Source: Sinorhizobium kostiense
Lineage (GTDB): Bacteria > Pseudomonadota > Alphaproteobacteria > Rhizobiales > Rhizobiaceae
Assembly: GCF_017874595.1 (NCBI RefSeq)
Contig: NZ_JAGILA010000006.1
Span: forward strand, 345,748-409,747
Length of the DNA stretch: 64,000 nt
Direction: 5' to 3'
The notes under the pieces were generated by a model that was given only the letters and a program-made list of their open reading frames with translations, was not told where the DNA came from and searched no databases. Made by a program: the position numbers and the translations under genes. The first letter of the stretch is position 1, and the number at the start of each line of letters is the position of its first letter. This document shows positions 63,961 to 64,000 of this stretch, piece by piece.

Positions 63961-64000
63961 ATCACTGACGAGGGCGGCGGCGCTGCTGGCGACGACGGCT

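Overview
The window is chromosomal DNA of a rhizobial alphaproteobacterium, most likely Sinorhizobium/Ensifer. The evidence is high GC with dense collinear operons, the gene order trpFBA-accD-folC, chvI-chvG-hprK-manX-ptsH-ahcY and hisB-DUF2628-hisHAFE-coaA, the hslV-GNAT-hslU order, actS/actR, an intracellular PHB depolymerase, and RIME-type and palindromic intergenic repeats. I see no prophage, insertion sequence, CRISPR array or tRNA gene. The right edge stops inside what looks like the promoter and leader of an rRNA operon.

1-12 kb: a sugar catabolic island. It holds a 5'-truncated GabD-like aldehyde dehydrogenase, an HpcH/HpaI aldolase, a divergent GntR/FCD regulator, a UxaA-type sugar-acid dehydratase, an aldo/keto reductase, a ribose-type ABC importer (binding protein, double ATPase, permease), a zinc alcohol dehydrogenase and an amidohydrolase lactonase. 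Together they describe uptake of an aldose (L-fucose-like is my best guess) and its non-phosphorylative oxidation: sugar to lactone to acid to 2-keto-3-deoxy acid, then aldol cleavage or a second oxidation. A shared TGGATAAAAGAC motif in front of the dehydratase and the binding protein is a candidate operator for the regulator.

12-20.5 kb: phaZ, a DUF2852 protein, a YgjP/DUF45-type metallopeptidase-like protein, then trpF-trpB-trpA-accD-folC (tryptophan, fatty-acid and folate synthesis). 20.5-32.4 kb, minus strand: an operon-like block beginning with a DivL-type pseudo-histidine kinase, followed by a TsaE-AmgK-like fusion, a MurU-like nucleotidyltransferase, addB, addA and trxA. 32.7-38.5 kb, minus strand: chvI, chvG, a truncated hprK, manX and ptsH (a regulatory, sugar-permease-free PTS), then ahcY with an upstream palindrome that could be an operator.

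38.8-50.2 kb: pckA, arfB and an AlkB-like dioxygenase on plus; the hisB-DUF2628-hisH-hisA-hisF-hisE-coaA operon on minus; hslV-GNAT-hslU and a DUF1402 protein on plus. 50.3-64 kb: a cytochrome P450, a lone HyuA-type protein, glcB (malate synthase G), an L,D-transpeptidase lipoprotein, mmcB, the redox/acid-response pair actS-actR, hrpB and an ornithine cyclodeaminase family gene. The window ends with a heat-shock-type promoter candidate and a sigma70-type rRNA promoter.

Start codons were moved inward from the longest open frame wherever a ribosome-binding site, signal peptide or known family start argued for it. No computation or database search was run.
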